The notes under the pieces were generated by a model that saw nothing but the letters and a program-made list of their open reading frames with translations, was not told the origin of the DNA and did not search any database. A program made the translations under genes and the position numbers. DNA of 64,000 bases from Neckera pumila (taxonomy: Eukaryota; Streptophyta; Bryopsida; Hypnales; Neckeraceae): positions 13,637,823 through 13,701,822 of the forward strand of contig OZ018408.1 in assembly GCA_963969595.1 (NCBI GenBank). The letters are read 5' to 3'. Of this stretch, positions 28,656 through 46,616 are shown piece after piece. Every line of letters starts with the position of its first letter. Positions within the stretch are counted from its first letter, which is position 1.

Positions 28656-28952
28656 GTGGGAGCCAAGAAATTCTTCAAACAGACAGGGAACTCTCGTGGG
28701 AACACGGGATCACGCGATGCGAACATCGTCGTCTTCCTGGTGCCGACGCGCTTAGCGAAGCCGCGGCATCACGACCCCTACGACGGCTATGGCCATGGCT
28801 ACAAGCCCAGCCCCTTTGCACGAAACCCTAAGCTGCCCAATTTGTCCTCGTCAATTTCGCACTCCAGCCAACCAGCGGCAGATGCTCTCGAAGCTGCGCT
28901 GCCCGACCAATTTCACAGCTCGAGTTATGGCGGCTCTCGTTTGATGGACTGA
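28656..28952 (+). other. GC-rich open frame without ATG upstream of the bZIP gene
   Basis: About 98 codons are open (KKFFKQTGNS … YGGSRLMD, then TGA) in a GC-rich block, but the frame has no ATG. A tyrosine/glycine/proline-rich patch (DPYDGYGHGYKPSP) looks protein-like. It might be an exon of an unrecognised gene, a pseudogene fragment, or simply the 5' leader or promoter CpG-rich region of the bZIP gene about 0.8 kb downstream. I do not recognise the sequence. Confidence 0.2.
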
Positions 28953-29746
28953 TCGGAAGAGCACCGCTTCACTTTTCTTCTATCCTCCGGCCATGGCCAT
29001 GGCCATGTCCCATCCTATCCGCTCTTCGGGACCCCACCGCTGCGAGCATGCCGGAATTCTTTAAGAGTGGGAGAACTAAAGTGCAGGAGCTCGAATGTGC
29101 TTCCCTTGGGGTTAAGTTAAGCTTAGGAAGGGGGGAAAGGGTCTGAGGGTTTGGTGGTGGTAGCTTAGCTGGGAGAGGTAGAAGCAGCTTTAAGTTTAGA
29201 GAGTTCATTCTGAGCACGCGTGTTTAGTTTTTGCGCCAGTAGGTGTCGTTGCGGTTGGTGCGGTGTGCGTCTCTTTTTTTTAATTGATATTCTGTTCTTC
29301 CCTCCTCGTTTTTTGTATGTGTGGGGTCGTGTGAGGTTTGCGTGTATGTCTGTGAGTTTGAGGGAGATCAATCGCATGCCCTGGAGGTGAGGGATGTCAG
29401 TGGTTTGTTGATTAATGCAAGAGCGGTGCTTAGGGGAGTAATGCTAGTTGAGAGTGACGTCATTGAGAGTGTGTGTGTGTGAGAGAGCTTTGGTGGAGGG
29501 AGCGGCTTGTAGTGCCGTTGTTCGATCTGCTGAGGGATTAGGGATCGTAGTTGATGAGTTAAGAGTTGGCACTGAGCTGATCGTGGAAGTGGAGGAACCA
29601 GTCGGGAGTATGCGCAGGGCGTCTGGTCGATACGGGCGTACATTCACTGACGAGCAGTGGGACGACGAGCTTGTGTTGCGGATTAGTTTTCTCACCATTC
29701 TGAGGGGTTTGGTTTGAAGGGGACAGAGAGGAATAGGTTTGACGCA
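28953..29746 (+). promoter_or_regulatory. Putative promoter and 5' leader of the bZIP gene
   Basis: GC-rich sequence contains a short (TG)n run (29469-29482) and GA-rich words before the start codon, consistent with a leader. Long frames on both strands here (for example 29448-29717 from TTG) are out of frame with the bZIP and lack ATG starts. The transcription start cannot be placed. A telo-box-like AAACCCTAA lies further up, at about 28822. Confidence 0.4.
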
Positions 29747-32766
<3,020 letters not shown>

Positions 32767-33809
32767 AGAACGATATGGAAACTGCAAGACTATTTTATCA
32801 AGTTCATGCTACCTGGAGAAAGGTAGCTGAAGCTGTTATTCTAGGTTGGTTGCAGAATCCAGTGTCTGACTTACCTGGCCGGTTTTTATTATGCATTTTT
32901 CTCCCAGATGATGTTTTCTCACAGCGGATATTGGGTTTAGAGGTCTTGCACTTATCAGACTTCTGTACAGCAAGTGGGTTTCGTGACCTGGTGCAACGTA
33001 TATCACGACCACAACGTTGGATCTGCTGGTGTATCTACGGAGGTGACAACCGGGGGACGTTTATTGGAGAGATCATCTTCAACTTTTCTGGGATCAAGTG
33101 AACGTCGTGCAAGCAGCTCTGTATTTGCAGAGTATGATTTATTTTGGTGAAGCCCTCCAATACGCCAGGGCTCTTATGGATTTTTTTCAGGCCGTAAATT
33201 AGTTTTTGCCCCCGTAGTCAATGTCACACGATGGCCTGTAGTGTGATCATCACCACATCGTATACAATTTATTTTATCTGTCTATGTACACACATCGTAA
33301 GCTCCTCGTCACTACCGTAGCTGTAGATTCATAGGTGTTATACTTGGGCTTTCTTCCTATTCGACGTCCATTTTACGGGATAGTGTTATCAGTGATGTTG
33401 TGAATTGACTCCTGGTTTTCTTTTAGAAATCGGTTCTTTGGAGGGCAGTTGGGAAAACTCAGATGTATAATTGGAGTTGATGTAGGTCATTTTGATGGGT
33501 TTCAGGTTCTTCACTCTCAGACTTCTTCAATGTCGCAATCTCGGGGCATAGAAGAGGGCTTTTTCTGTGGGTTCTTCAAAGCATATACTCAGGTTTCGAA
33601 ATTGTCTAAAGGTTTTTAAACCTGATTGTGTCAATCTATGCTGTTTGTAAATATGGCATTAACCAATTCTGGATAAACTTAGATGTGATATAAATAATGT
33701 GACCTCTACAATTGATTTGCTAAGTCAGTTTAGAAACATTTTACTGAATCCATTGAGAACCTTTTCTGAAGCTTTGTGGAGTACTATATATAATTTTAGA
33801 AATTTCTTA
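32767..33809 (+). other. bZIP 3' untranslated and downstream region
   Basis: Non-coding sequence after the TGA stop. Unique-looking, moderate-GC sequence to about 33600 is consistent with a 3' UTR, then AT-rich DNA up to the Helitron. The polyadenylation site is not determined. Confidence 0.35.
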
Positions 33810-34372
33810 TCATACTACTAAAATCACAACGACCTCTATAATATCACAATTCAATTTTGAATAATACTATAGAAATTCAGTTGCTTTTGTAATAGCCATA
33901 GGATACTTTCTACTATATATTATGTATTCGTTTTGTAAAATCTTTTTGTGAAATATTTGATAATCAAATGGATACTTCTAAAAAAATTTCAAAGAAACTT
34001 TTCAGACAACAAAATTATAGATAAATTCCATGTCTTTTTAAAACGTGATATTAAAGAATAAGGAAGCACCAACCGCTAGAGTTGCTCTACATATTCAAAT
34101 GCGAAGATTTTACTTACATTGTTCGCTTGATTAATTTATTCTTATTGCAATGTTTTCATCTTTGCAAAGGTTATTTTGTAAAAGTTATGATATAAAGATT
34201 TTCTTTAATTACTTTATACTGCATTATATAATTTTTTTAAAAGAATATTGTATGAGGGTGTCAATATTTTCATTTAAAGATTATACATACTATGTTTATC
34301 TACATTCTATCACATGAAAAATTGATGAAAGTATTATATTTAATACGTAGCAAAACAAGTACCAGTCGCTAG
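33810..34372 (+). mobile_element. Non-autonomous Helitron, copy 1
   Basis: It begins TCATACTACTAAAATCACAA after an A and ends GTCGCTAG before a T, the A|TC…CTRR|T arrangement of Helitrons. The same 5' terminus opens copies at 41895 (minus) and 56897. The near-terminal words CCTCTATAATATCACA (5') and ACGTAGCA (3') are shared. At 563 bp it encodes nothing. The usual 3' hairpin is poorly preserved. Confidence 0.75.
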
Positions 34373-34593
34373 TTTTCTTATAAAAATTTAAGAATGGTGT
34401 GCAACATGTAGTCTTCCCACTGGCTCTTCTAGGATTTAGAAAATGGACAATGACGTGAAGTGGGCAATTTGTGTTGGTTTTTCATAATGCAAAAGGTCAC
34501 ACCACCCATTTCCAACTAGGGTTCCAATTTCCAAACGGTAGTGCCCCTATTTCCAATCAAGGCATGTAATGTGTTTTTTACTCTTTCTTTTAT

Positions 34594-34992
34594 CCCTAAA
34601 AGCGCAAGGGATTTGGACAAAATACAAGTGTGTTATAAAATGTAAGTTCTAAATTTTTTTTGAAGTTTGCATCAAAGAAGATAATGTGAGGCACAAAAAG
34701 TAAAAAGCATCCGTATGGTCAAATTTATAAAATTCTTTTTAGATTCTTTTAAAACGAATTTTGAAGATATAACTTCAAAAATTCACCAAAAATACAATTT
34801 CTATTTTTAGCATTTGAATTTTTTTTTTATTGGTCAAAATTGTAATTTCTATTGATTTGTAAAAAAATGCATGAGATCTAGGAATGAGAACACCAACAAC
34901 AAAAAAAAAAAGTTGAATAAAAGTTTTTTTTTGTCCAATTTTTTTGCCCGAAGTTTGTTAGCAACCAAAATGGTCACTTGAGCTCTTAGAGG
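34594..34992 (+). mobile_element. Probable short TTAA-type element
   Basis: CCCTAAAAGCGCAAGGG after TTAT and CTCTTAGAGG before TTAA resemble the CCCCTAAAAG / CTTTTAGGGG ends of the TTAA family but are degraded. The ~400 bp interior is non-coding and unlike the other copies. Confidence 0.4.
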
Positions 34993-35679
34993 TTAAGTTT
35001 GGAAATAGTAAGATCATTACATATGTCCTAAAGTATGTAAAAAGTAACAAGAAAGTAGATAGTAGGAAGCTACTGTAGGTCTTGAGTGATTGGAATTGGA
35101 AGAGACTACAAACTGGGAATTGGTTCGGAACATTTTTTGGCTCCCAAAATTTAGAGAAATTTCAGTTTTGCAAAAAAAATTCTGAAAATTTCGCAATTCC
35201 AATGTTTTCTATCTTCCTACATGGGATAAATCTCCATCGCATTCAATTGCTCACCATCTGCGCCACAGGAGTCCTAATGTGTCCTAATGTGTTAGCATTA
35301 CATTTGCATACATTTAGTTAGAAATAATTAAGTTTTTTCTTGGGAGATTTATCTTGAAGTAAAAAGCATTAGTGAAGTTTGTTGGATCTGTTTTCCTTGT
35401 CCGTTGGTTGGACGGCCAACTTGTCAAGATGGTTTGTCCTCAATAATTGTCGAGCCAATTGGTTAAACGATCCTATCAATCCATATCACGACTATTTTCA
35501 TCTAGATTGTCCAATTATAGTAATTAAATTACCCTCCTAACAATGAATATTCTATCTTAACAGATGCTCAAGTTGAAGGCAGACGTTATGGCAAACATAT
35601 GAACATTACAACATGATATGACATTAACAACCCTGGGCTCTTCAAACCCCCTTTGAAATGTCTTTAAATTTTTTTCTCA

Positions 35680-36147
35680 TTAATCAAGAAAGCCCAATGG
35701 TGAGATTGTTCTAGCAAAAAAACTGAACCTTGTGGAACTTTTAAAAAAAAAAATTGTAAAAATTGCATTCAGAAATGAATCCTACAAGTTATTTTTTTCA
35801 AGAAGATGCTCTAAGTGCCCGAAAAAGAAGATTGTCCATAACTTTCTCATAAAAAATCCAAATGAAATGAATCAAAGCTTTTCAAATAGACAAAAATATA
35901 ATTTGTAAGAAAAAAAGATTACAAAAAAAATAATTTAAATTATTTTTATTTTTTTGTTGCCCCCTGAAGGCTATTTGGGCATAACTTTTTATCCCGGGCA
36001 CCAATTGAAAAAAAATTAATATTCCCACAAAGCTTAACAGTTTTTCTATCTTCAAAAAAAGTTTTGGAAATCACGACAAAAATTCAGCCTGTAGGTACTT
36101 GCCCGAAATTCCATTTGTCCCTTGAAGGAACAATGGGCTTTTAGGGG
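35680..36147 (-). mobile_element. Truncated, inverted relative of copy C
   Basis: The right end ATGGGCTTTTAGGGG is followed by TTAA (36148-36151). Reading the minus strand, it parallels copy C from its first base through GTCCCTT, GAGAAAGTTATGGACAATC and the CTCACCATTGGG region. It is then cut off near 35680, so roughly half is missing. Confidence 0.65.
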
Positions 36148-36151
36148 TTAA

Positions 36152-36735
36152 ATAGACCACCTCATCATTGAGAGAACATTCTTTCATAGATACTTGGACT
36201 TACTTCAAGTTTAATGAGACCCCTTTGCAGCCAATGAATTTATTTTTTGAGTGTTGTGTAGGTATAGGTTGAAAGTATCTCAAATCTAGATTATTTCAAG
36301 ATATCCTCAAAGGAATCTAGATTTGAGTAACACTCTCCGTGCAGCACAACACTGATAAGATCCATCCTAACCATCACTAAATGTAGCAGTTGAAAAGATT
36401 CAATACCTGCACAATCCTCATGAAGACAACCATACGTGATAACCTCATAACACCGGTCCGAACTGAAAAAACAAATCCATATGTGATACATTCAGTTCCT
36501 TGTCTGCTTGATTTTCCTTAAGAAGTTGCCACTCCGAATTTACATGAACAAGTACAGATTCTAGTAAGGACTACAATTTGTAACGTAGATTTGTTTCTAT
36601 TCCAACGAAATACCCGTCTCGTGAGGAAAATCTTGTTTCTTCATAAGAAAGTGAATGGCTGTTGATCTATGTAAAACTACAGTATGGGGTGTTATGAATA
36701 TTAACTTACAATATAACCAACCCCAATGATGTACA
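36152..36735. other. GET3B 3' flanking DNA
   Basis: Non-coding sequence between the truncated TTAA element and the GET3B stop. The part nearest the stop probably includes its 3' UTR. Nothing else is recognised. Confidence 0.35.
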
Positions 36736-40140
<3,405 letters not shown>

Positions 40141-41344
40141 AGTCAAATTCCCGCCACTACCAAATTCTCAAAGAAAACACCAAAATTCAATCGTCCGCAC
40201 ACTCTGATAATTAAAGAGAATTCTTCGTTACGGAATTGAAAAACTCGAAGAGATGAGAAGAATGGCGGTGGCCTTGTGGCAGTCGACGACGGTAGAGGAG
40301 TTTCCTCGTCGACGTGACTGTGGCGAGCTTGGCTATGGCGGACAAGGCGACGACGTTCGCGGAACTTCTTATCCAGTTTCACTTCTGCGGTGTGAACCAG
40401 TGTTGGGCGTGGGTGTCACGGTAACTTAATCCGGGTATCATTGGTCGGTTCTTGAATACTGTTATTCTTAACCCCAGATCAAGGTGGTGTCAAATTTAGT
40501 GTAACTTACTAGATTAAGGTAGGCAAGCCTATTACCACCCTGATTTGCAATCTGACAATCATAGGGCCAATTCCAAGAGGGGCACCGTATTTTTAGATGT
40601 GTTGCAGTAATAACATTCAATTGAATGTGACCTTGGAGTTAATTGACCTTGGAGGTTTTCAATTTTTTGAACCTAACCTCATACCATTACCATAATTGCA
40701 ATATAGAAAGTCATAAGGATATAGAAAGTCATAAGAATGTGAAATGTGCTAGTAGCTACAATAGTGATTTTGAATACAACTATAATTGCAATTTAGAATG
40801 TGATAAGGATATCATTAATTTAGTTCAAGAACGTGAAATCTGCTAGTAGCTACAATAGTGATTTTGAGTACAACTACTACAATTTCATGAATTTCAATCA
40901 AAAAGGGAGAATTGCAATAAATAAAACTAGTTTTGTATTGTTTGAAGTTCTAAAAAAGTGCAAGGTCATGTAAACATGTTGACTTGTTATTTTAAAGCTA
41001 GTGTGTTGCTCTCTTTGATGGGAAGGTAGGGATCCTTCTATAATATCATTATAACAAGGAAATACTCTTATTATAGTGGCCCACAATACATAGGCAAGCT
41101 TACCTTCAACATTGAAAGGAAAGTTTACTTATGCAAAACCTAAGGTACCATGTCTTGAAGTTCAAGAATGTTATCCAAATTTATTTAGCTGAAATTTTGA
41201 CATATGAACATGTCATTTTTTGGAAGAGAATGGCATTTTGATTTATCCTATTAGTAAAGGTTCAAAAATTTGTAAAAGAATAATATCGTCTTAAAAAAAA
41301 ATGGTGAAAATTAGTACAATACAATATTGATATTTTAACTTGTA
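40141..41344. other. GET3B upstream DNA with a small direct repeat
   Basis: The first ~300 bases are GC-richer and likely hold the GET3B leader and promoter. Further out, two related ~45-base stretches (about 40740 and 40834), each containing GCTAGTAGCTACAATAGTGA, form a direct repeat with a period of about 94. No gene is seen. Confidence 0.4.
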
Positions 41345-41895
41345 CTAGTGATTGGCGCTTGCTGTGCTACGCATTATATATATTACTTTCATCAATTTTT
41401 TATGTGATAGAATGTAGATAAACAAAGTATGTATAATCTTTAGATGAAAATATTGACATCCTCATACAATATTCTTTGAAAAAATTTATATAGTGCAATA
41501 TAAAGTAATTAAAGAAAATCTTTATATCATAATTTTTACAAAATAACCTTTGCAAAGATGAAAACATTGCAATAAGAATAAATTAATCAAGTAAACAATG
41601 TAAGTAGAATCTTCACACTTGAATATGTAGGGCAACGCTAGTGATTGGTGCTTCCTTATTCTTTAATATCACATTTTAAAAAGACATGGAATTTATCTAT
41701 AATTTTGTTGTCTAAAAAGTTTCTTTGAAATCTTTTTAGAAGTATCCATTTGATTTTCAAATATTTCACGAAACGAATATATAATATATAGTAGAAAGTA
41801 TCCTATGGCTATTACAAAAGCAATTGAATTTCTATAATATTATTCAAAAATTGATTTGTGATATTATAGAGGTTGTTGTGATTTTAGTAGTATGA
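41345..41895 (-). mobile_element. Non-autonomous Helitron, copy 2 (inverted)
   Basis: On the minus strand it runs from A|TCATACTACTAAAATCACAA at 41895 to CCAATCACTAG|T at 41345. It is colinear with the copy at 33810-34372 (internal words CTATGGCTATTACAAAAGCA and TCTATCACATAAAAAATTGA in either orientation). Length 551 bp, non-coding. The pair flanks the GET3B gene in opposite directions. Confidence 0.78.
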
Positions 41896-41905
41896 TTAAT
41901 TTTAA

Positions 41906-42650
41906 CCCCTAAAGGACCAAGCTACGTTTTTTTGGCAATATAGCAATTTTGGGTAGCTCACTACGAATGGAGTTTTTATTTTATTTTCTTTAAAAATTTT
42001 ACACAACATGTGCCTAAGGATTAGCTTTAAGGCCCAACAATTTTCATAACTTTTGACTACATATTTAAAAAGTTATTGCATGATATGTAATTTTCATTTG
42101 TCACCGGGCAGCCCGGGCAACTCAAAAAACTTCTTAAAAAATTACCTTTTTTAAAAATAAAAATCTGAAATTGTTTCTTTAGATTAATATAGAAGTGTGA
42201 AGCTTTGAATCATTCGATTTGGATCTATGAGTCAAAAGTTATGAGGAATTTAAGTTTGCAGGTAGGTATGGAGTCTTTCAAAACCATACCGGCTACCCGC
42301 AAACTTAAATTCCTCATAACTTTTGACTCATAGATCCAAATCGAATGATTCAAAGCTTCACACTTCTATATAAATCTAAAGAAACAATTTCAGATTTTTA
42401 TTTTTAAAAAAGGTAATTTTTTAAGAAGTTTTTTGAGTTGCCTGGGCTGCCCGGTGGCAAATGAAAATTACATATCATGCAATAACTTTTTAAATATGTA
42501 GTCAAAAGTTATGAAAATTGTTGGGCCTTAAAGCTAATCCTTAGGCACATGTTTTGTAAAATTTTCAAAGAAAAAAAATAAAAACTCCATTCGTAGTGAG
42601 CTGCCCAAAATTGCTATGTTGCCAAAAAACGCAGCTTGGTCCATTAGGGG
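41906..42650. mobile_element. TTAA-flanked foldback element (near-perfect ~365-bp inverted repeat)
   Basis: TTAA flanks both ends (41902-41905 and 42651-42654), with CCCCTAAAGGACCAAGC at the left and GCTTGGTCCATTAGGGG at the right. The two halves are inverted copies nearly base for base and meet at a short loop around 42272-42283 (GGTATGG…CCATACC). Each arm resembles the 5' part of elements A, B and G (TTTTTTGGCAA, AATTTTGGG, CCGGGCAG). Transcription through it would give a long hairpin RNA. No coding frame. Confidence 0.88.
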
Positions 42651-42654
42651 TTAA

Positions 42655-43171
42655 ATAGAGTGACTTTGGTAAAGTAGTGTCAAATATGTAGGTGGGATAA
42701 ATTGGTTGTGGGAATACGGAAACTCCAAATAGATAGAAAATAGAATAAAACTAGATTAGAATAGTCTAAAATTTTCAAATTTTGTTGTTAGTACGTAAGA
42801 ATCCGGTTCAACTACGAAACAAATTGGGATTAGTTGATACCTGGATTACTAGAACTGCTAAACTGGATAAGTGATTTGGTGAACAACGGATCCCGGAAGA
42901 CGGATTTGGATCTGGAAAGCCTATGTCCTAGACTTCCAGCCTAGAAATCCTCGGGGATTGTTACGGGAACGGTCGCATACCTGTTCCCTTGGGGAACTGT
43001 TGGCCGAGCATTGGATACTTAAAGGTTCTCTTCTCTTATTCCCATCTCTCTCTTTCTTTGCAGGTTTTTGGTGTGCTCTTAGTGAGTGAAAGTGTGGTGA
43101 GTTAGGACCGTGCTAGGGAGGGATTAGTGAGATCAGGGCCAATTGCACCGGATTAGTTGAGTCGGTAAGTT
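42655..43171 (+). other. Leader-like region before the gag-like frame
   Basis: Base use shifts here to the CCGG-rich style of the following frame, so this probably belongs to the same mobile unit. I looked for a long terminal repeat matching the region after 45 kb and did not find one by eye. No primer-binding site is convincing. Confidence 0.3.
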
Positions 43172-44980
43172 ATGGCGGGTCCGGTCTGGATGCTCTGTCC
43201 GGCAATTCCTAAAAACCCAAAGATACGGAAACAGTTGGAGGAGGACTTAGAGGTGATAGAATGCTCTAGGTTGTTGCAACGACCCTGGAATTTAAAGAGT
43301 GACAAGATGATTGCGGAATTTGTAGGAAAAGTTCCGAATCAGTATTAGTTGACTGTGAGAGGCCAACCCAAGCTCTGGACAGAGGATGTGTGGGCGGAGG
43401 TGTATTCATTCCAGAAGACCAGATTCGGGTTAGCTTCCCAGAATGATAAGACCAGGTAGAGTAAATTCCGAGGTCCGGCACATTCCAAGGAAGGGTATAG
43501 AATTCACGAGTGTACCGAGGATAGGCATAGACGGATGTTGGAGTTTTTGATTCTAATTATGTATTTGGAAAAGTCGACCCGGGTTACGGCCATGGTGGCA
43601 AGTACTATTTTTGGAGCAATGGAGGGTAGATCTGTAAACTTGGGGAGACTCATTGCGGATGTAGTCTCTAAGTTAGTTGCGCGTGCCACCGCTAGTAAAG
43701 CTAGCCCACTCAGCCTGTATTTGTTCCACCTCTACCAATGGAAGGAAGTTTTGAGTGATCCAGAGCTTCAGGCGTATGTCCACGGGGAGGAAGTTTTGAA
43801 GTACGGCTTTACGGATGAAGTCCAACCAGAACAACACACTCAGGTCAAATCCGAAGAGGAGGAATTGAAGCAGCCGCCCTTGCAGCACAAGCAGATCAAG
43901 AGGCGGAAGTCAACGGATCGGGTTGCACGAGGCAAGCAGGTGATTTTAGATGAAGAAGAGGAATCCGATTATCCAGAAAATGCGCAGATGACGGAATTCT
44001 GGAGACGCAAACTTTATTGGATCAACCAATGCCGGCATATCTATAACGAGATGTCGGAATATATCACCGGTACCATGTCACTACTGGAAGTGGAACGACT
44101 GGAGCAGATCGCAAACGCAATCCGGCAAAGGACGGATCCGAGGGTGCTGAGGGAGAAGGAATTCCGGATCTAGAATTTGGAGCTGGACTGGACCGATCTC
44201 CAATCACGAGTGTCCCAGTTGGAAGGAGAGCTAGACGTGGCAAGGACAAAGGAGTCAGACGCTACCAGCCTCGTCTAGAATTTATCAGCTTTGGTTGCAC
44301 CGCCGGCGGAGCAAGTGATAAGAGCCAACCTCTTCACCAGCAAGCTGACTGCTGAAGGTAACCCTTCTGGATTGAATGTATTGAAGGTAATCATTGACTA
44401 CCAAGCACGGATGGAGAAGGTGTTGAAGGAGATGCGACACCTGTTGGGGTAGCTGGATCTAGGTAAGGCCATGGATTTTGAAGGTTTTCCGGATGCCGTG
44501 GATGCCTAGAACTACCTGCAAACTCCGGCTAGGGCGGTAGGACCGGATCAAACTCTTGTTAGGGGATAGGAGATGATAATTGACGATTCCGGTATATCTC
44601 TGTTGATCGGAAAGGAGGGAACCGGAACATCCGTTCCGGTGAGGACAGAAGCACCGATTGTAATAGCGCCTAAAGCATCAATTTTGAAAAAGGCGAGAGA
44701 TTCCATTCCAAGAACAAAGATCATCTTCTTCCCAGATACTGTGCCCTCTCAACCAACAGGAATCGCGCTCTTTTCAACACTGAAGTCGGTTGTCCGTCGT
44801 AATTTGGGTGAGCATTCGGATGTTATCACAAATCCGGCTTAGACCCATCCGGCTAGCTTTGTGCACATGAAGCAGGCTTCTCCGCCCAAAGCTAAGTCAT
44901 TCCGGGTGGAGATCTTGGACGACGAAGAAGATGAATGCGAGACCGGAAGGGAGTCAGAGGACGATGCCACTTCGCCTTAA
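43172..44980 (+). pseudogene. 602-codon gag-like open frame interrupted only by eight TAG codons
   Basis: One frame runs from ATG 43172 to TAA 44978-44980 with no frameshift. Its only in-frame stops are TAG, at 43346, 43457, 44171, 44276, 44450, 44507, 44567 and 44840. The implied protein starts MAGPVWMLCPAIPKN. It has a hydrophobic helical segment near 43540-43700, a very charged middle (EEEELKQ, IKRRKST, DEEEESDYPE), a coiled-coil-like stretch (LELDWTDLQSRVSQLEGEL) and an acidic tail. Codon and base use (many CCGG words) differ from the neighbouring AT-rich DNA, as for an inserted element. No zinc knuckle, protease, reverse transcriptase or integrase is seen, so gag-like is only a guess from size and composition. 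The family is not recognised. Confidence 0.55.
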
Positions 44981-46612
44981 GGGCGCCAAATTCAGACACC
45001 CGGGCGTAGACCAAGATGATGCCGGTAAAGTCGCCACCGACCAAAGTAGGGAGCAACGTGAAGAAACCAAGGAAGAAATAGCTAGTCAGTTTGTTAGTTT
45101 TTGTGTGTGATTTTTGAATTCGTTTTGCCTCGGATTTTTTGGAGGTAGGACCGGGTTTCAGATTTCTAGGAGGCCACCGGCCTGGGATTTTTCGGTTACC
45201 TCGGAAGGTAGTGTGATTGGTCATCCTGATTTCAGGGTGCTCCCTTTTTGCATTTTGCCCTTTTTGTTTGAGTTTTAAAGGGAGGGCAGGCTTGTTGCCC
45301 TCTCATTCCATTGTAGCCCATTAGAGTGCATTTGTTTATGTTCTTTTGCTTTCTTTAATCTGAGATCACTTAGTGGACTTTTCCGATTCCGGCTATGTGC
45401 ATGAATGTGTTGGATTGTTCATGAGGGGATTGAGGTGTGAGGAAGACGGGTGAGGGGGAGTTCGGATCTGAGGTAATCAGGTTAGATCGATAGGGTGCAT
45501 TTGCATGAAAGATCTGGATTTGTGAAAAAGGATTAGTGCATTGGGCTTTTAAATTGCTGGGATAGTAATCCAAAAGGAGTAGAGTGGATGCGAGTCTAGA
45601 ACTCAAGAAGGGTTTCGTGCGGAGGTAAGCAACCGCCAGTGGAATATTCCCCATCTTCGGAAGGCCTGACAACTACCAGATTAATCTACATTCTAGAATA
45701 CACGCGTCCCTATCAGTTCTGGGTGCTTTGATCTATCGTTGTTAATTCTGCGTGACCCGCTTTCCGGAAAGGCCTTCCGATAAGTTGTGAGGATTGTTAT
45801 CTTTTTCTTCCCTATTACAAAACCGGAGGAAGCTTGAGTGTATGTGTGTGTGTGTGTTTGACTACGAGAATTACAAGTGGTGAAGTCCCTATCCCTCTTA
45901 AAAGATCAATAGTGGACCCCTTGAGGGTAAAATAGGGATTTATAAAATCGGAGAGTGGCTAGAAGTAACCGGAATCCGGACAAGGACGGATCCTGATTGG
46001 AATTTGGAAGAAAGAGTTATCCGGAAAGAGAACAAGAACGTGATTGCTTGGGTGTTTTGGGTGAGATCCGGACATTCTTAGTTTGCGATAACATAGTAGA
46101 ATTCCCTGGGACGATATTTTGTGTTATCTTAGCACATTTTGTGTTAATGATACTTATGACTAGACTGCATGTACGACACTGGTATTGATATTTGGTATTT
46201 TAAATTGATTGAACTCTCTAAAAAAATTGATTAATTTTTTGGAAGATTCACAAGTTATAATGAAGAACTGTACTGTATTATAATTTTAAAGTTGATATTA
46301 GAATGTATTGAATATCTTACCTAATGGTAAGCGTTGCTATTCCTAGCCAAATAATTACTAAAAGTTGGCAAATGTGATTTGATAAATGCTTTAAAATAGG
46401 ATTTAAAAAAAAAAATACCATATAACTTTTTTTGAAAAAACAACATCCCACATCTTTTGACATATATTTAAAAAAATATTTTTTACTGAACTTGATCACT
46501 GGATTTGGTAGTGCAATTTAAATTTTGATAAATAAAACTTGCAAATGCCATTAAATGCTACTTTTATTGTTCATGTAGAATGTTTTAGATTTAAATATTG
46601 TATTAACCTTTA
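44981..46612. other. Downstream part of the same GC-richer unit, then AT-rich DNA
   Basis: CCGG-rich sequence continues to about 46100, with a (TG)n run near 45841-45857. It then returns to AT-rich DNA. Short frames on both strands match nothing known. This may be the non-coding remainder of the element that carries the preceding frame. Confidence 0.3.
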
Positions 46613-46616
46613 AAGG

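Noticed and set aside
29448..29717. 89-codon frame upstream of the bZIP start
   Set aside because: It opens with TTG, is out of frame with the bZIP and ends before its ATG; best explained as GC-rich leader sequence.
43172..44980. Genome-wide reassignment of TAG to glutamine
   Set aside because: Land plants use the standard nuclear code, and the pattern is limited to one mobile-looking frame. Local decay or readthrough is more likely.
42655..46200. Complete LTR retrotransposon around the gag-like frame
   Set aside because: I found no pair of long terminal repeats, no primer-binding site and no polymerase or integrase motifs by eye.
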